Positions 10,748-22,784 of a stretch of DNA of 64,000 nt are shown in pieces. Source of the DNA: Rhinopomastus cyanomelas (Eukaryota > Chordata > Aves > Bucerotiformes > Rhinopomastidae). The position numbers and the translations under genes were made by a program. Location of the stretch: NCBI GenBank assembly GCA_013400115.1, contig VXBP01004182.1:156632-220631 (forward strand). Reading direction: 5' to 3'. The notes under the pieces are model-generated. The model saw nothing but the letters and a program-made list of their open reading frames with translations. It was not told where the DNA came from and did no database searches. Positions within the stretch are counted from its first letter, which is position 1; the number at the start of each line of letters is the position of its first letter.

Positions 10748-12158
10748 ACAACACTAGGAAAAGTATAAAAAGAACAAGCCCACATTCATCGTAAGAGCCC
10801 TTGCGCTACCGTCAGAGTGTCTGCAATCAAATATGTGGGGTTTTTACAAGATGCAGCAGGCGGTGCCTGAATGGGCTCTGTTTTCCCATTTGGGCAGCCT
10901 TTGGTTTTAATGAAGATCCCCAACATTGTGAAGCTTTGTTCTTGGTTAGTGTAGATTTAAGCTGCAAATCCCACAGTATTTTGCAGGCTGTTCATCGTTG
11001 TGAGGAGAGGAAAGGCAGATCTTTGGAGAGAGCTTTGGTTTAAGACCAAAAATCAACCCACTAGGCAAGGCGAAGCGTCAGTACCTGTGCTTCACAAAGG
11101 CTACGGATGCTACTTGTGGTGACACCAGCTTCCCCAGCTTCGCTGGAAGAATAAATCCAGCTCTGTGTGTTACTTCTGAGTAGTTCTCAGTGATGTGTTG
11201 CTGGCACACACGCCGCACAACAACATTGAAGCGTCTTAGAGACAAACAGAAACGTTTAAATTATGACCAGAAATCACAGTATTGCTCCGCACCTGGAATT
11301 GTCCTCAGATCCTCTCTTCTGGACCTATTTTAGATCAAGAGCATCTGAACAAAGCACAGCCACCAACCTCCTCTCATTATCTGTCTCATCCCACTCGTAC
11401 AGTGTCAATGAGGATGACTATTTCTTCTTCTCAATTAACCCTTTTGGCTCATTGTTAGTCTTTCAGTGCCGGCTAGTCCTGTTAATGGCCTTCTGTGTAC
11501 TCAGCCCACGCACAACTCTTCTGCACAGAGCAAACACCTTGTGAGCAGGGTTATGCCAGTGTTTGCCAGAGCCTCACAAGAAAGATGAGATTCACATAAA
11601 TCATCTTAGAAATGGGTTGGCCATTTGCCATGGCAGCATCCCCTGAGGCAATTCATCCCCTTCTCGCATGGGCACAATCTTACTGCTGCTGGAGTAAAGA
11701 AGACAGACCTAAATTCCTACAGATAGGAATAAAGACAAGTCCGCTTTTCCAAATGAAACAAAACTTTCCACATAATCAGGCTACATGAAAAACCCCAACT
11801 ACAAATTGAATTGTCAAACTCCACGTTCTACTGTAAAGTGAAACTCGTGCCTCCTGAATGCATAAGAACATTGGAACCCATAAAAGTGCTAAAAGTCACT
11901 ACGGACTCGAGGCCTCCTCCCTGCAAGACATCTGCAGCTGCAAAATGTCTGATTTCTGTACAACTCACTGGCCAGTGAAGAACTGTGAAAATGCAAAGAC
12001 ACTACTTCTGCCTTGGGGACATTCTGAGCCATGGTTACAGACCAGAGCGGGCGTTCGGAGACGCAGAGATCGAAAATCACTCCTCTGGTTCTGCTTGTTT
12101 ACTGCCTGGAAAGATTCAGAGTTGGTATTTACCACTGCTGTTGGTAATATGAATTAGA
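10748..12158. other. unique sequence, no gene recognised
   Basis: No CR1 copy and no microsatellite. The frames at 11263-11544 and 11858-12157 (93-99 codons) do not resemble known proteins. Confidence 0.35.
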
Positions 12159-12445
12159 TGCTCTGCTCAGGGGCGTCTAAGAATAGGGCAAGGGGCACTG
12201 GGTGTGAGCTGGAACAGAGGAGGTTCCACATCAATGTGAGAAGGACCTTCTTCCCAGTGAGGGTGACAGAGCCCTGGCAGGGGCTGCCCAAGGGGGTTGT
12301 GGAGTCTCCTTCTCTGGAGACATTTAAAACCCACCTGGCCATGTTCCTGTGCGACTGGATCTAGGGGATCCTGCTGTGGCAGGGGGATTGGACTGGATTC
12401 TCTTTCAAGGTCCCCTCCAGTCCCTAATGTTCTGTGATTCTGTGA
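12159..12445 (+). mobile_element. CR1 3' region, type 1
   Basis: Starts at 'ctctgctcaggggcgtctaa' and keeps a well-preserved tail with two attctgtg units. The terminal ORF2 frame (68 codons, ending CDWI then stop) is still open, so this copy is among the younger ones. Confidence 0.96.
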
Positions 12446-12536
12446 AATGACTGGTTTTGGTCTGATCTATCTACTTCATGTTCATGTGAAATAAATAATG
12501 ATGCCTTCACTTTACATTCAACTTAGAAATTTCAAC

Positions 12537-12593
12537 GGGATTGGACTGGAGGATCTTTCGAGGTCCCTTCCAATCTCTAATGTTCTGTGGTTG
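12537..12593 (+). mobile_element. CR1 3' tail, type 1, 57 bases
   Basis: Starts directly at 'gggattggactggaggatct' and ends at 'atgttctgtggttg'. It lies 90 bases downstream of a longer copy in the same orientation. Confidence 0.85.
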
Positions 12594-13938
12594 TACATCT
12601 TGTCAATTTGCTTTCTTTCACTGTGTCCACTGACTGTAGTTTGTGCAGAGCCACGTAAATCTCTGTCCAGATGAGCTCAACCACCATCAGCTGCATAATC
12701 ACATTTGATGGAAGCGTTTCAGAATTCCTAGTATCAGCATGTGAAATACCAAACTAATTTGTGGTCCAGAATAACTATGAAGACTCTGTTAAAGGCAGGT
12801 AGGTCAGAAAATCTCATTAGCGGTACAGCTGCACTTTAACTGGTCCGTCCCCGCAACGACACATTAAAGTTTCTGAGAAATGAGGACTACAGAGTGAGAA
12901 AGAGCTGCAGGAACAGAAACTCTTTCAGATTCGGGTGCCAAGTTTTCTCTTTGTGAAATGCAATTGGTCTTCATCGCCATAAACCTGGGTTTTGAGATTG
13001 TTCCTCAGGATTTCATTGACACAACTTAAAGACACAGTTTCACACAGAATCATTCAGATTAGAAGGACCCCTGGGATCACTGAGTTCAGCCACCAACCCT
13101 GCTCTACAAGGTGACCCCTAAATCACATCCCCCAACACCACATCTGAGCAACTTTGAAACTCATCCAGGGATGAGGACTCAGCCCCCACCTGGGGCAGCC
13201 CATTCTCCCTCCACAGGGAATGTGTGCAGTGCCACAGCTTTCACACTCCAAGGATATTCCAAGAAGGGCACTACGGGGTTGTGGCAAAGCCCTTGGTGGC
13301 TGAATTTAGACTGTCTTGATCAATCTTCCCACTTGGAATCTGAATTTTAGGCAAATGGAGTCATAAAGGAGAAATATCAGAGCTAATGAGATCAGAGGCA
13401 ATAAAATAGTTCAAATCATTTCGATTTCTCACTCTAGTGCTGAATGGGACACACTGAATTCCAGTAGTCAGTCTGGCAAACAGCAGTGCCTGTCCGGGAC
13501 CACTCTGGCCCATGAAACCTCTCACCTCTTGCAAAGGCTGCGAGGGCAGAGTTCAGCTCAGCTACGTCTCGCTTTCCTTTCACGCATTCACAGCACACTG
13601 TTAACCTTTGCGCTGCTTCTCTAGTGCTTGTTCAGCTTCCAGACTCTAAGAGGATGCTGCATACAAAATACTCTTAGACCTTTGCGGCGCCCTTCCAGGT
13701 TGACACTACAAATAGACAAAGGGATGTGTTTGCACTTCTGTGTATGAAGCTACACAACACAAACCTGCCTTTCAACAGGTTGTTCAGGCAGCTGGAATTC
13801 TGCTGAGAACGTGAGCAAGCACGCAGAGGCCATGTTGAGATGAGCCTCCACCTTGCACACATGCAGCGATGCTGTAGGAGGTGTCCTTCCTCTGCCTGAC
13901 CCATGAGCTGTGATGGAAGCAGCTCCTCTTGTACATCG
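12594..13938. other. unique sequence around one type 2 copy
   Basis: No gene or other repeat is seen at 12594-13040 or 13211-13938. The frames at 13674-13947 overlap in two registers and are not recognisable. Confidence 0.3.
13041..13210 (-). mobile_element. CR1 3' region, type 2, old
   Basis: 'cacacagaatcattcagatt' is followed by 'acatcccccaacaccacatc' and 'catccagggatgaggactca'. Truncated after 170 bases and more diverged than the 9877 copy. Confidence 0.85.
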
Positions 13939-14160
13939 CAGAATCACAGAGCATTAGGGATGGGAAGGGACCTCGAAAGATCAGCCAGTCGAATCACCCC
14001 CTGCCACAGCAGGATCCCCTAGACCAAGTCACACAGGAACATGTCCAGGTGGGTTTGAAATGTCTCCAGAGAAGGCGACTCCACAGCCCCCTTGGGCAGC
14101 CCCTTCCAGGGCTCTGTCACCCTCACTGTGAAGAAGTTCCTTCTCATATCGATGTGGAGC
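13939..14160 (-). mobile_element. CR1 3' region, type 1
   Basis: Tail 'cagaatcacagagcattagg' to 'ttcctt ctcatatcgatgtgg'. The break falls in the segment encoding the ORF2 C-terminus. Confidence 0.94.
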
Positions 14161-15000
14161 TATGTCTTTTGGGTTAAACCTGGATCCCTTCAGCTTCCTC
14201 AAACTGGGGAGTAAGAAATACAGATGCTCTACCTGTTATGCTTCTCCTTAGGAAACCAAACAGAATTCCATCCTCTTTCATTGTGTTGGGTCCCACTGAC
14301 CTGCTGAGGCCAGGGTTCTGGGGAGCATCTCCTTACTTTTCTTGTTAACAAAGCAGCAGAGGTGGAGATCATTACCACAACTACACTAAAACGGTTCTTT
14401 TTAACACAGAGAACACTGAGCTACAGGGATGTGTTCTTTTAGAACAATGTGGTGCTAGGCTGAGACTTTATCTGGCAAGCTTCAGCCTCAAGTTCCTTTT
14501 TACAGTCTGGTTATAAACCACCGAAAATGGAATTGCTGACATAACCTTGGCTACAGCAGCTCTAACTTTTACAATAGCCCGTAAAATCTACTATTGTAAC
14601 TAAATTCCCTGCTCATTTCTTTATGTTATAAGATGTGACTGCTGGTTATGACTGAGAGAGATGAAACTTGGGAAGCAGACTGTACCAACAAGGTACAGTA
14701 GATGGTCTTCAGAGTGTTACTCACAACACAGTAAATAGACACTCAGCATGTTAAGTGGTCTTAATGGTTGTCTCTTCAAGACTGTCTATAAACACATGAA
14801 GAGGACTGTCTATTCCTCTTCATAAAACTTTTTCATGAAGTCCCTTAAGTCCTTACGTTGCTGTTTTATCAGACCACACCGAATCAGTAAACCCGTAAGA
14901 GCACACATGAGGGTAGGAAGGTCCAGCCTTGAACACGGACTCACACATCACTGGTTCTCATTTTATCTAAACAGCCCTTTTCCAAGTACATCCATCTTTC

Positions 15001-15082
15001 CTAGGGGATCCTGCTACAGCAGGGGGATCAGACAGCATGATCTTTCGAGGTCCCTTCCAATCCCTGATGTTCTGTGATCTGT
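15001..15082 (+). mobile_element. CR1 3' tail, type 1
   Basis: 'ctaggggatcctgctacagc' to 'ctgatgttctgtgatctgt'. Tail only. Confidence 0.88.
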
Positions 15083-15560
15083 AGGTTTTTCACCACTCAA
15101 GTGCACTGAGCCCTTTGTTCAACTGTCAGTTGTGCAGGTCTAAGGCAGGAAGAGCATGCAGAGTGACAGGGGTTTCATGATTCTCCCTACTCCCACAGAC
15201 ACACACAGCACCCCACTGAGGTTCTGTTTTGATCTGCAGAAGTACAGAAGACAACATATTATGCAAAAAAATCACTATACAGTTGAAATGCATCTGTAGG
15301 TTAAAAACTTCCCTCTTTTCCCTGCTTTATCAAATTTAGGACAAAATTAGACTTGTAATAACTACATTTATAGTCTTTTTAATCATAAATAAGTAGGAAA
15401 ATGGATTTGCATCTGTTTGCGCTTCAGAATCTGATTCAAAACAACTGGATGACTGCATCTCAGTGTCTGCACAGGAGCAGCTGTGCGACCCACCACTGAG
15501 CGCCTGTCCACAGGGGCTCTGGCCTGAATCAGGGACAGAAATAAAATTGTACTGAATTCT

Positions 15561-15638
15561 GATCTACCCCAGGATGCTGTTGGCCTTCTTGGCCACAAGG
15601 GCACAGTGCTGGCTCCTGGTCATCCCACTCTCTATCAC
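15561..15638 (-). mobile_element. internal CR1 ORF2 fragment without tail
   Basis: Matches the antisense of the ORF2 C-terminal region ('aggatgctgttggccttctt', 'ggctcctggtcatcccactc'). The same segment sits inside the longer copy at 38460-38535. Because it lacks a 3' tail, it is a remnant broken at both ends. Confidence 0.75.
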
Positions 15639-16407
15639 TGTACATTTTGATTTCTGAAAAACACTTGGTTTTCAGGGTTTCTTTTGGCCTCTATCTCCCA
15701 TTCAAAGCCAACCACATTTTGCAGGTCAGAAAGGCTAGTGTCTGATTGTAATATTTTATAAAGATCAAAATTACTCAGAAGATTAAAAAAGTAATTAAAA
15801 AAACCCCTAAATCTAAAGAAGGTTTCATTATTATCCCAAGTTTAAGCAAAGTATGAGGCACATGTTTGAAAAAGAAATCTAACCAGTACAATAGTGATTC
15901 ATTATGGAAGTGCCAAGGGGGAAAAAAAATCAAAGTAATCATTGCTGTCACCATCAACTTTCCTTCATGTGACTTCCTACTGAAGACCCACTTTCCGAAT
16001 GCGCAGCACACCAATTCCTCATTCAGGGTTCTGACTGTAATCAGGGTCCATCTCTGTCTGCATCCTCTGGTCTTTGTTAACATTCACAGCACTTTGTGAG
16101 CCACAGGGTTTAGATGCCAACAAAGCAGGTGCAAGGCTTACGTTTGCTTTATGGCCAACATTAGGGAAACTCTCTGAATGAATGAAAACCAGACTCTCAG
16201 ACCCCACTGCTGTAGTTTTACAGTCATCCACATTCTTGTTGTGTCAATTCGAGTGAGCGTACAGGGGCTAAAGGAAAAATGAACACTGCGTCTCCATCCC
16301 TCCACATCAATACTTCCATTTCCCTCAGTAACTTCTTAGGCAGGAAAACTCACTGATTATTGGCAGTACCAGTGATACACAGAGCACATAGAGCCTTCAG
16401 AATGATT

Positions 16408-16722
16408 TGTGTCCAGTTCCGGGCCCCTCAGTTCACGGAGGTCATGGAACTGCTGGAGAAAGTCTAGCACAGAGTCACAGAGATGATGAAGAAAGTGAAA
16501 CACCTCCCTGATGAGCAAAGGCTGACGGAGCTGGGTCTCTTGAACTGGGAGAAAAGAGAGACTGAGGGGTGACCTCATGAATGTTGATCAATATGTGAAG
16601 GGTGGGTGTCAGGAAGATGCAGCCAGGCTCCACTCAGTGGCATCTAATGATAGGACAAGGGCCAGCAGGTGTGAGCTGGAACAGAGGAGGTTCCACATCG
16701 ATATGAAAAGGAACTTCTCATA
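16408..16722 (+). mobile_element. CR1 ORF2 C-terminal fragment, type 1, tail missing
   Basis: Runs from 'gtgtccagttccgggcccct' to 'ccacatcgatatgaaaagga' and stops before the 3' UTR. The next CR1 piece begins within 10 bases in the opposite orientation, so a later insertion or rearrangement has removed its tail. Confidence 0.93.
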
Positions 16723-16729
16723 TTGAAGA

Positions 16730-16928
16730 AAGGAAGAGGCTGTCCCCATCCTCACTCCAGTCTCTTTTCAGGTAGTTGTAAAGAGTGATAAGGTCTCATC
16801 TGAGCCTCCATTACTTTAGGCTAAACATCCTTAGTAGCTCCTCAGGGGACATGTGCTTTGGACCTTCCATGAGTCAAATTGCCCTTCTCTGGACACACAC
16901 TCCAGCATGTTGAGGTCCTTCTTGACAT
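16730..16928 (-). mobile_element. inverted 5' part of a type 2 CR1
   Basis: Antisense ORF2 C-terminal sequence ('caggtagttgtaaagagtga', 'cttagtagctcctcagggga', 'cactccagcatgttgaggtc') without a tail of its own. It is immediately followed by the '+' type 2 tail at 16931. Together they look like one insertion with an inverted 5' half. Confidence 0.75.
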
Positions 16929-16930
16929 GA

Positions 16931-17088
16931 AGGGCCTGGGGTGGTGGTTGAGTCCCCACCCCTGAATGAGTTTAAAAGACATTTAGATGTAGAGTTGAGG
17001 GATGTGGGTTTGGGGTGAACTTGTAGGGTAGGGTTGATGGTTGGACTCGATGATTCCAAGGGTCTTTTCCAACCTGAACAATTCTGTA
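16931..17088 (+). mobile_element. CR1 3' tail, type 2
   Basis: Reads 'gggtggtggttgagtc' through 'gatggttggactcgatgatt' to 'ccaacctgaacaattctgt'. It joins head-on to the inverted segment at 16730-16928. About 150 bases of the element between the two arms appear to be missing. Confidence 0.92.
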
Positions 17089-17866
17089 CAAACTCAGCTA
17101 TCAGGATGCAAAATGCCCGAGAGGAACCTTTCAGTGACTTTCTTACTTCCCAGCTTCCACAAAGATGTGAAGAGAGTTAAGAGCACTTTGCACTACTGCG
17201 TGACACTAACTCTCTCGTAAACACAGAGATTCATTAAGCTCTAAGGAACATATGGGCACAAGAACAGTGATTATTCCCTTCTTCCAGCAAATTCGTATCA
17301 CACATCTGTGGAAGGATGTAGCCAGGGTAGGAGGATGTTGTATTCACTCTCCCACCTGGACACAAGCACAGTACCCAGGTAGCTCTGAGTCAGCCAGTCA
17401 TGCAATGAAACCAACCTTCTGGAAGCACTCCAGAAGGCAGCAGACAGTGCACCTGATACTTCTGTTCACAGTCACTGAAGCACATGGACAGGCATGAGGG
17501 AGACCAGACGGTTTGATGTCCTTTGGGACACTGTGACTGTTCTCACACATCTCTGTGGCTTTTCAACTACTTCTTATGCCTTGAAAAGCGTAGAATTGCC
17601 AAATATCCATCTTCAGAGAGGAACTGATGCTGTGTCTTAGGGGAGCTTATTATGCACAAACAGAACAGCGAACAACGGAATGTTGGTGAATAACGACACA
17701 AGGACAAGCAAGCAGAGTGAAAGGCTTGTGGCCTCTGTTCTAAAGGGCCAATGGACACCAACAGCTTTGCATGCAAGTTCAACTTTCACCACAGCTGAAC
17801 GGGCAAACTGTGCTCTGATGCACGCACTAGCTCCTGCTGCCCACCCATGTCTCTGAAAACAAAACA
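17089..17866. other. unique sequence, no gene recognised
   Basis: No repeat is seen. The short frames at 17252-17497 and 17567-17782 look like chance. Confidence 0.3.
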
Positions 17867-18000
17867 CACAGAACCACAGAACATCAGGGATTGGAAGATC
17901 CTCCACTCCAATTCCCTGCCACAGCAAGACCACCTAGAGTGAGTCGCACAGGAGCTCCATGATCCCAAGGGTCTTTTCCAACCTGAATGACTCTATGATT
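17867..18000. mobile_element. back-to-back CR1 tails ('-' then '+')
   Basis: Bases 17867-17957 are a '-' type 1 tail ('cacagaaccacagaacatca' to 'tcgcacaggagctcc'). Bases 17958-18000 are a '+' type 2 tail ('ggtcttttccaacctgaatg' ending in ctatgatt). The two truncated ends touch. Confidence 0.85.
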
Positions 18001-18059
18001 GAATTTTATTTCAAGTAATAGCCACAGTAAACCTCTGCACTACCGACAGTGACTTTTAC

Positions 18060-18284
18060 AGGAGGTTCCACATAAATATGAGAAGGAACTTCTTCACAGT
18101 GAGGGTGACGGAGCACTGGAACAAGCTGCCCAGGGTGGTTGTGGAGTCTCCTTCACTGGAGACATTTAAGACCCGCCTGGACGCGTTGCTGTCTGACTTG
18201 GTCTAGGTGATCCTGCTGTGTCAGGGGGATTGGACTGGATGATCTTTCGAGGTCCTTTCCAATCCCTAATGATTTAATGATCCC
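18060..18284 (+). mobile_element. CR1 3' region, type 1
   Basis: Begins at 'aggaggttccacataaatat' and keeps the complete 3' UTR. The final units have decayed to 'aatgatttaatgatccctta'. Confidence 0.95.
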
Positions 18285-19556
18285 TTATGATACAGTTCCC
18301 TGTTATTTGAAGTAAGATTTAAAGCAAGAACACAAGTTTTAATTACTATCAACTGGACTCATTCTTAGCCTGGTGAAGCCACAATTTTTTTTTAAATAAA
18401 ATATCTCTTTTTTCCCAGAACACTTAAGATTTAATGATTTTGAGTAGTTTCCCCTCCAAAAGAGTATTATAGTCCAGTTGTACTTTGTCTTTTTATTCCT
18501 TCAGCCCCTTCTTCATACAACTGAACATCCACTTTGGCAACACTCCCACACCATTGTCTCCAGTCATACAACCTCCCTTTCTAGAGGCTCTTGTTTCTGC
18601 TTGCAGGTCTCCCGAGGAACACATCAAAGGAGACAGTGCTGCCTGTCCAGGGCGGCCGACAAGCTGACCGAAATGTGGCTGCACAGGCTTCACATTTTGA
18701 TATTTATGTGTTCCCACAGAGGGCAAATGAGTTCTGGAGGCCTCCAGGATCTCATCGTATGGACAGGAGATCTTGATGATTTATTTATAGATGCAGAAGG
18801 TTTCAATTAGATGGTCAGGGGGAAAGAGTCACAGCTGAAGATGTGGTGGTTTCTGTTCTAGTTGCAGGCCTGAAATTATATGATGAATCACCAGCACAGA
18901 AAACTCACTATTTGCCTTCCTTGTCAGCCCTGCAGCCTCCCATGATGGAGGATGTGGTAATAAAGGAGCAAGCCAATGTCACCGTTCATTCTCCACATAT
19001 CAGACGAGACAAGAAAGCTGTGTCCTATTTATTTAACTGGCACAACAAGTTCTAGAAAATATTTCAATGCCATAGAGTATTTGGGTTTTCTGTTTTCCTG
19101 GGTATTTTTTTATTCCTCTAGACACTTCAAGGCAGAATTTTAAGTGCTGTATAGTCTAGCACCAACTCTCACTCCATCTAAGGGGTTTTAACATTTGTTG
19201 CAGAACAAGTCAACCATTACAGAATAAAAAGTAGTGATTTGACTGCCTTCTTCTGTTGTCACCATAATCAGCTTCTGGAATATCCTTATATTTCTGCCTT
19301 GTGACCTTTTCCAGCTGCTTCTTCAGATCTATGAATTATTGTGAAGACCTTTTCAGATGCTGCAATGCTTCTGGAGAAACAGAGCAGCTTTTAAAGTAGG
19401 AAGCACAGCAAAACACATAGCATCCTTAGGGAGGTGGCTTGTGACCTCTGAGCAGGGCCAGGACTATTAGTAACACACCAAGATAAAAGGATGCGAGTGA
19501 GTTGCTCGATCTAGTAAGCAATGCTCCACTCAGTTAGGACATACTCCATGACTGAG

Positions 19557-19640
19557 TGTCATGGAATCATGAGGCTAGAGGGAACCTCTGGAGGTCATCT
19601 TGTCCAGCCCTCCTGCTCCAATGGGTCAAATTCCCAGCCA
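19557..19640 (-). mobile_element. old CR1 tail
   Basis: 'catggaatcatgaggctaga' and 'gaacctctggaggtcatctt' match an older CR1 tail class ('gacctctggagatcatctag'-like). It is distinct from types 1-4. Confidence 0.6.
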
Positions 19641-20697
19641 TTGTTTTGAGCAAGAGAATGAGCATGAAAGGAAACAGCATTACCAGCAAAGGACCCCGAC
19701 ACTTCTGTTTGCATCTGCTACTTCTGAATTTTTCAATGAGAGATGTAAAAAGACAGACAGGTCTAGAACAGAGTTTTTTCTAGGACAGAACTCTAAACAT
19801 TACTCTCCCTTGTTTCCACTGAAAACACTCCAAGCATCTGGTTCTATCATTCAGTTCCTGCTCAAATGGGAGGGGAGTAAAAACTGTAGTACCTCATGAC
19901 TTGGAGACTAAGACCGATAGAATGAAGGAGTAATGAAATGGTTTTTACCTCTCTCACCACTCAGATCTTGACAACTGCCGACAGAACTGAGTCAAGGGAA
20001 GATGAGGAAAGGAAGAAAAGAAAGGATGACTAGTGGAACTGCTATGTATTGGAAGTAAAGCACTTATACTTGAAAACAGAAGAGAGAAGCTAACAGCCTG
20101 GAAGTCTCAGAGATGCCTGAGCCAAAATTTTCAATTGAGAGATGCTGTGAAACAAAGAGGAAGATTTATAATTGTGTAAAGATCCAAGTCCACGGGGTTA
20201 AACCTGTGTGGGACTAAGTAAGAAATTACACTGTTAACTTTGAAAGATTTTTAAGCTACCAGGGAGGAACTTTGCATTTGACTCAGAGGCAAATGAAGCC
20301 AGCAAAGATGATTAATGGGTATTTTCACTTGTCTAGGGAAAGCTGCTTTATAGCCCTACAACTCTGAGCAGGCACCAATCACAATTCAAATAGGAGCCTA
20401 CAGAGAGCAGAGCTCTTGCTATTGCTCCAACCTGAATGTGGCTTCTCTACCCTGTGGTTTTCACTAGGCTGGTGGCCATTGAGACAATGCTGAGGAAACA
20501 CAAACTACTTCAAAATTCATGTTTTCTACCATGGTTTCCGATACTAAATTGTATTGAATAGGTTGAACGGGCAGGTAAGTACTGCCTGACCCTTCCCAAG
20601 TATCCCCACCTTGAACGGTGCTTGTCCTACTGGCACAGCACTGTCACAGGCCCCTCTTTTCTAGTTTCATGGGCTAGTTCCATTAGTTGCTTAGAAG

Positions 20698-20740
20698 TCA
20701 TCAGCCAGTCCCTTCCAACCCAGACCATTCCATGGACTGA
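20698..20740 (+). mobile_element. very degraded CR1 tail
   Basis: Only 'cagtcccttccaacccagac' and 'cattccatggac' remain. Weak call. Confidence 0.4.
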
Positions 20741-21744
20741 AACACAGACACCTCATCCCCACAAGGAAAAGAACTGCTGGCAATGTCTTCCCCCTTGAGG
20801 GGAAACAGGTAGCAGCTCGGGCCAGTTACGTAAGAATATGTGATGAATCCCTATGTCCAGCTTCATAAGCTGATAGTCTGTACAAGCGTTCCAGTCTGGA
20901 ATGAAGACACTCAGTATTCCTGCTCTTGTAGGGGTGCAGAGACTGGGTCCACTGTGCAGGTGGATCTAATGTATCCCCCCAGGACATGTTTTCACTCCCT
21001 CCCAAGCTCAGACACTCCTGTCTCTCATGCCTCATTCAAGCTTCCAAAATTCAATGAGCATGGATTTGGAGTTGCAGGAGTTATGCTTCTCTCTTCTCAG
21101 TACCTCCCTTCCACAACGGTGAGCAAAGTCACTTGTTCTTAAGGTCTAGGTTTCATCAGGCAATATTTCAGAGGAAGTGCTGCTCTAATTCACACAATTA
21201 TCTGAGGCTGGGTCCAGTCTCTTACCTCCAGTAAGAGAGTCCAGCATCAGAAATGGAATTATTTGTAAGCAAATACTGCAAGTAAACAATCTGAGCAATA
21301 CTGATGAATAAGCCACCCAACATTAATGACCACAGTAACGCACAAGCTGATGAAACTGACTAGCCAGTATGCAATTAAATAGCAAACTATCAACGAATTT
21401 CATATTCTGTGTTCCAGATGAGGGAGTCCACCATCAGAAGAAAGAGCTAATGAGACATTTGCATTGTTCTCAAGGGAGTTTTTTCTAATTAAGCACTGAA
21501 ATTCAGCGTAATCAGAAGGAAAAAACACTGGGGAACCAGTTCTTCTAAGCACAGGAGCTCACAACATAAACTCTCAGCAGATACATTCAAATGAAGAAAC
21601 ACATAAATGTGTTTGCAGCAAGAGGCTGCTAAGCAAGGGCTGCCATTTGTTCAGACAGGTATGCAAAGGTTTTCCCTTAAAGTAACTTCTTTTCACTAAA
21701 ATAACAGCACAGTTTCAACTGATAAATCAAGGCATTATACATGA

Positions 21745-21942
21745 TACCACAGAACATTTGGGATTGGAAGGGATTTTGGAAGATCAGCAAGTCCAGCTCC
21801 CCTACCACAGCAGGGCTCCCTAGATCCAGGTGCACAGCAACATGGACAGGCGGGTTTGAAAAGTCCCCAGACAAGCCCTTCTAGGGCTCCATCACCTTCA
21901 CAGTGAAGTTCCTTCTCATACTGATGTGGAGCCTCCTGTGTT
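21745..21942 (-). mobile_element. CR1 3' region, type 1, with deletions
   Basis: Tail 'accacagaacatttgggatt' to 'gatgtggagcctcctgtg'. It lacks about 30 bases after 'aaaagtccccagacaag'. More diverged than most type 1 copies. Confidence 0.9.
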
Positions 21943-22411
21943 TTATCACCACCTAACAACTATAATTCAAAGTCTTGCTTAAGCCTCACATTAGACTCCT
22001 CCACAGAAACAAACATGATCCTCTTACAGAGATCCTTCCTGTTGCCTTAAGAGGCATTTTTTTTTAGGCTTCTTTTTAGAAATTTCTAAGCCAAGTTTAC
22101 CAGAGGTCTGATAGGTGTGTGGGAAGAAGCCTAGTAGGAAAACACAGACCCACATACACACATTTCTGCAAACACCATCACACTTTTGATGTGGTGTGGT
22201 AGCTGTTCTTCACATGCGGCTGTGTCACGTACTGGCCACAGGACCCTCTAACTTCAGACACCTCTCGTTTTGCACCATTAATAACCTCAACATCAATGCA
22301 TCATTCATGTCTGCCCTACGTAACAGCAAAGGTCCTTCTGCTTCTCTTCTCCAAAATATATTTGGGTCGTGAAGGACGGAACTTCCGGTTCAGAGGATAA
22401 AGTGTTCAAAG

Positions 22412-22480
22412 ACAGAATCACAGAACACTAGGGATTGGAACGGACCTCAGAAGATCATCTAGTCCAATGCCCCCAGCCTT
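22412..22480 (-). mobile_element. CR1 3' tail, type 1
   Basis: 'acagaatcacagaacactag' and 'agaagatcatctagtccaat'. Tail only, 70 bases. Confidence 0.87.
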
Positions 22481-22692
22481 AACTAGCACCCTTACTAGCC
22501 TTAAAAATAAGCAGATCAAACACTTTTACTTTTGCCAGGTCTGGAGCTGCATTTCCCACTACAGGTTCAGCTGGCTTGGTGGCAGGTGCCTGTGTTGCAC
22601 TTCAATAACTACCAGCCTGATACCAGATGCCCAAGCAGCCTGTTGGCTGTAGGTCTGGCTGCTTCTCAGCAGCAAGTCAGGTGCACAAGGAG

Positions 22693-22784
22693 GACCTCTT
22701 CTTCAACCATAAGCCAAGCACTACATGCACGAAGCAAAGGCTGTTTGTGCATGTGGTGCTTGGCTTATGGTTGTGTAAGAGGTC
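22693..22784. repeat. long near-perfect inverted repeat (hairpin)
   Basis: Left arm 22693-22734 and right arm 22744-22784 pair over about 40 bases. Outer stem is gacctctt with aagaggtc. After a 3-base internal mismatch, caaccataagccaagca pairs with its complement. The stem then runs through 'acatgcac' to a loop of about 10 bases (gcaaaggctg). Two apparent mismatches become G:U pairs in RNA. Size and shape match a microRNA precursor, but a recent inverted duplication or a miniature transposon end would look the same. Confidence 0.6.

Larger units (their letters stand above)
14161..16407. other. unique sequence with two short CR1 pieces
   Basis: Outside the CR1 pieces at 15001 and 15561 nothing is recognised. 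Poly-A and poly-T patches occur at 15780-15805 and 15920-15930. Confidence 0.3.
18285..21744. other. CR1-poor unique block of about 3.5 kb
   Basis: Holds only two faint CR1 traces (19557 and about 20698). A T-run followed by aaataaaat lies at 18389-18405. An 8-base perfect stem (tctcttac/gtaagaga, 5-base loop) lies at 21218-21238. The 110-codon frame at 18478-18810 resembles no known protein. Confidence 0.35.

Noticed and set aside
18478..18810. 110-codon frame starting after a pyrimidine-rich stretch
   Set aside because: An acceptor-like 'gcttgcag' lies inside, but no donor or homologous protein could be recognised.
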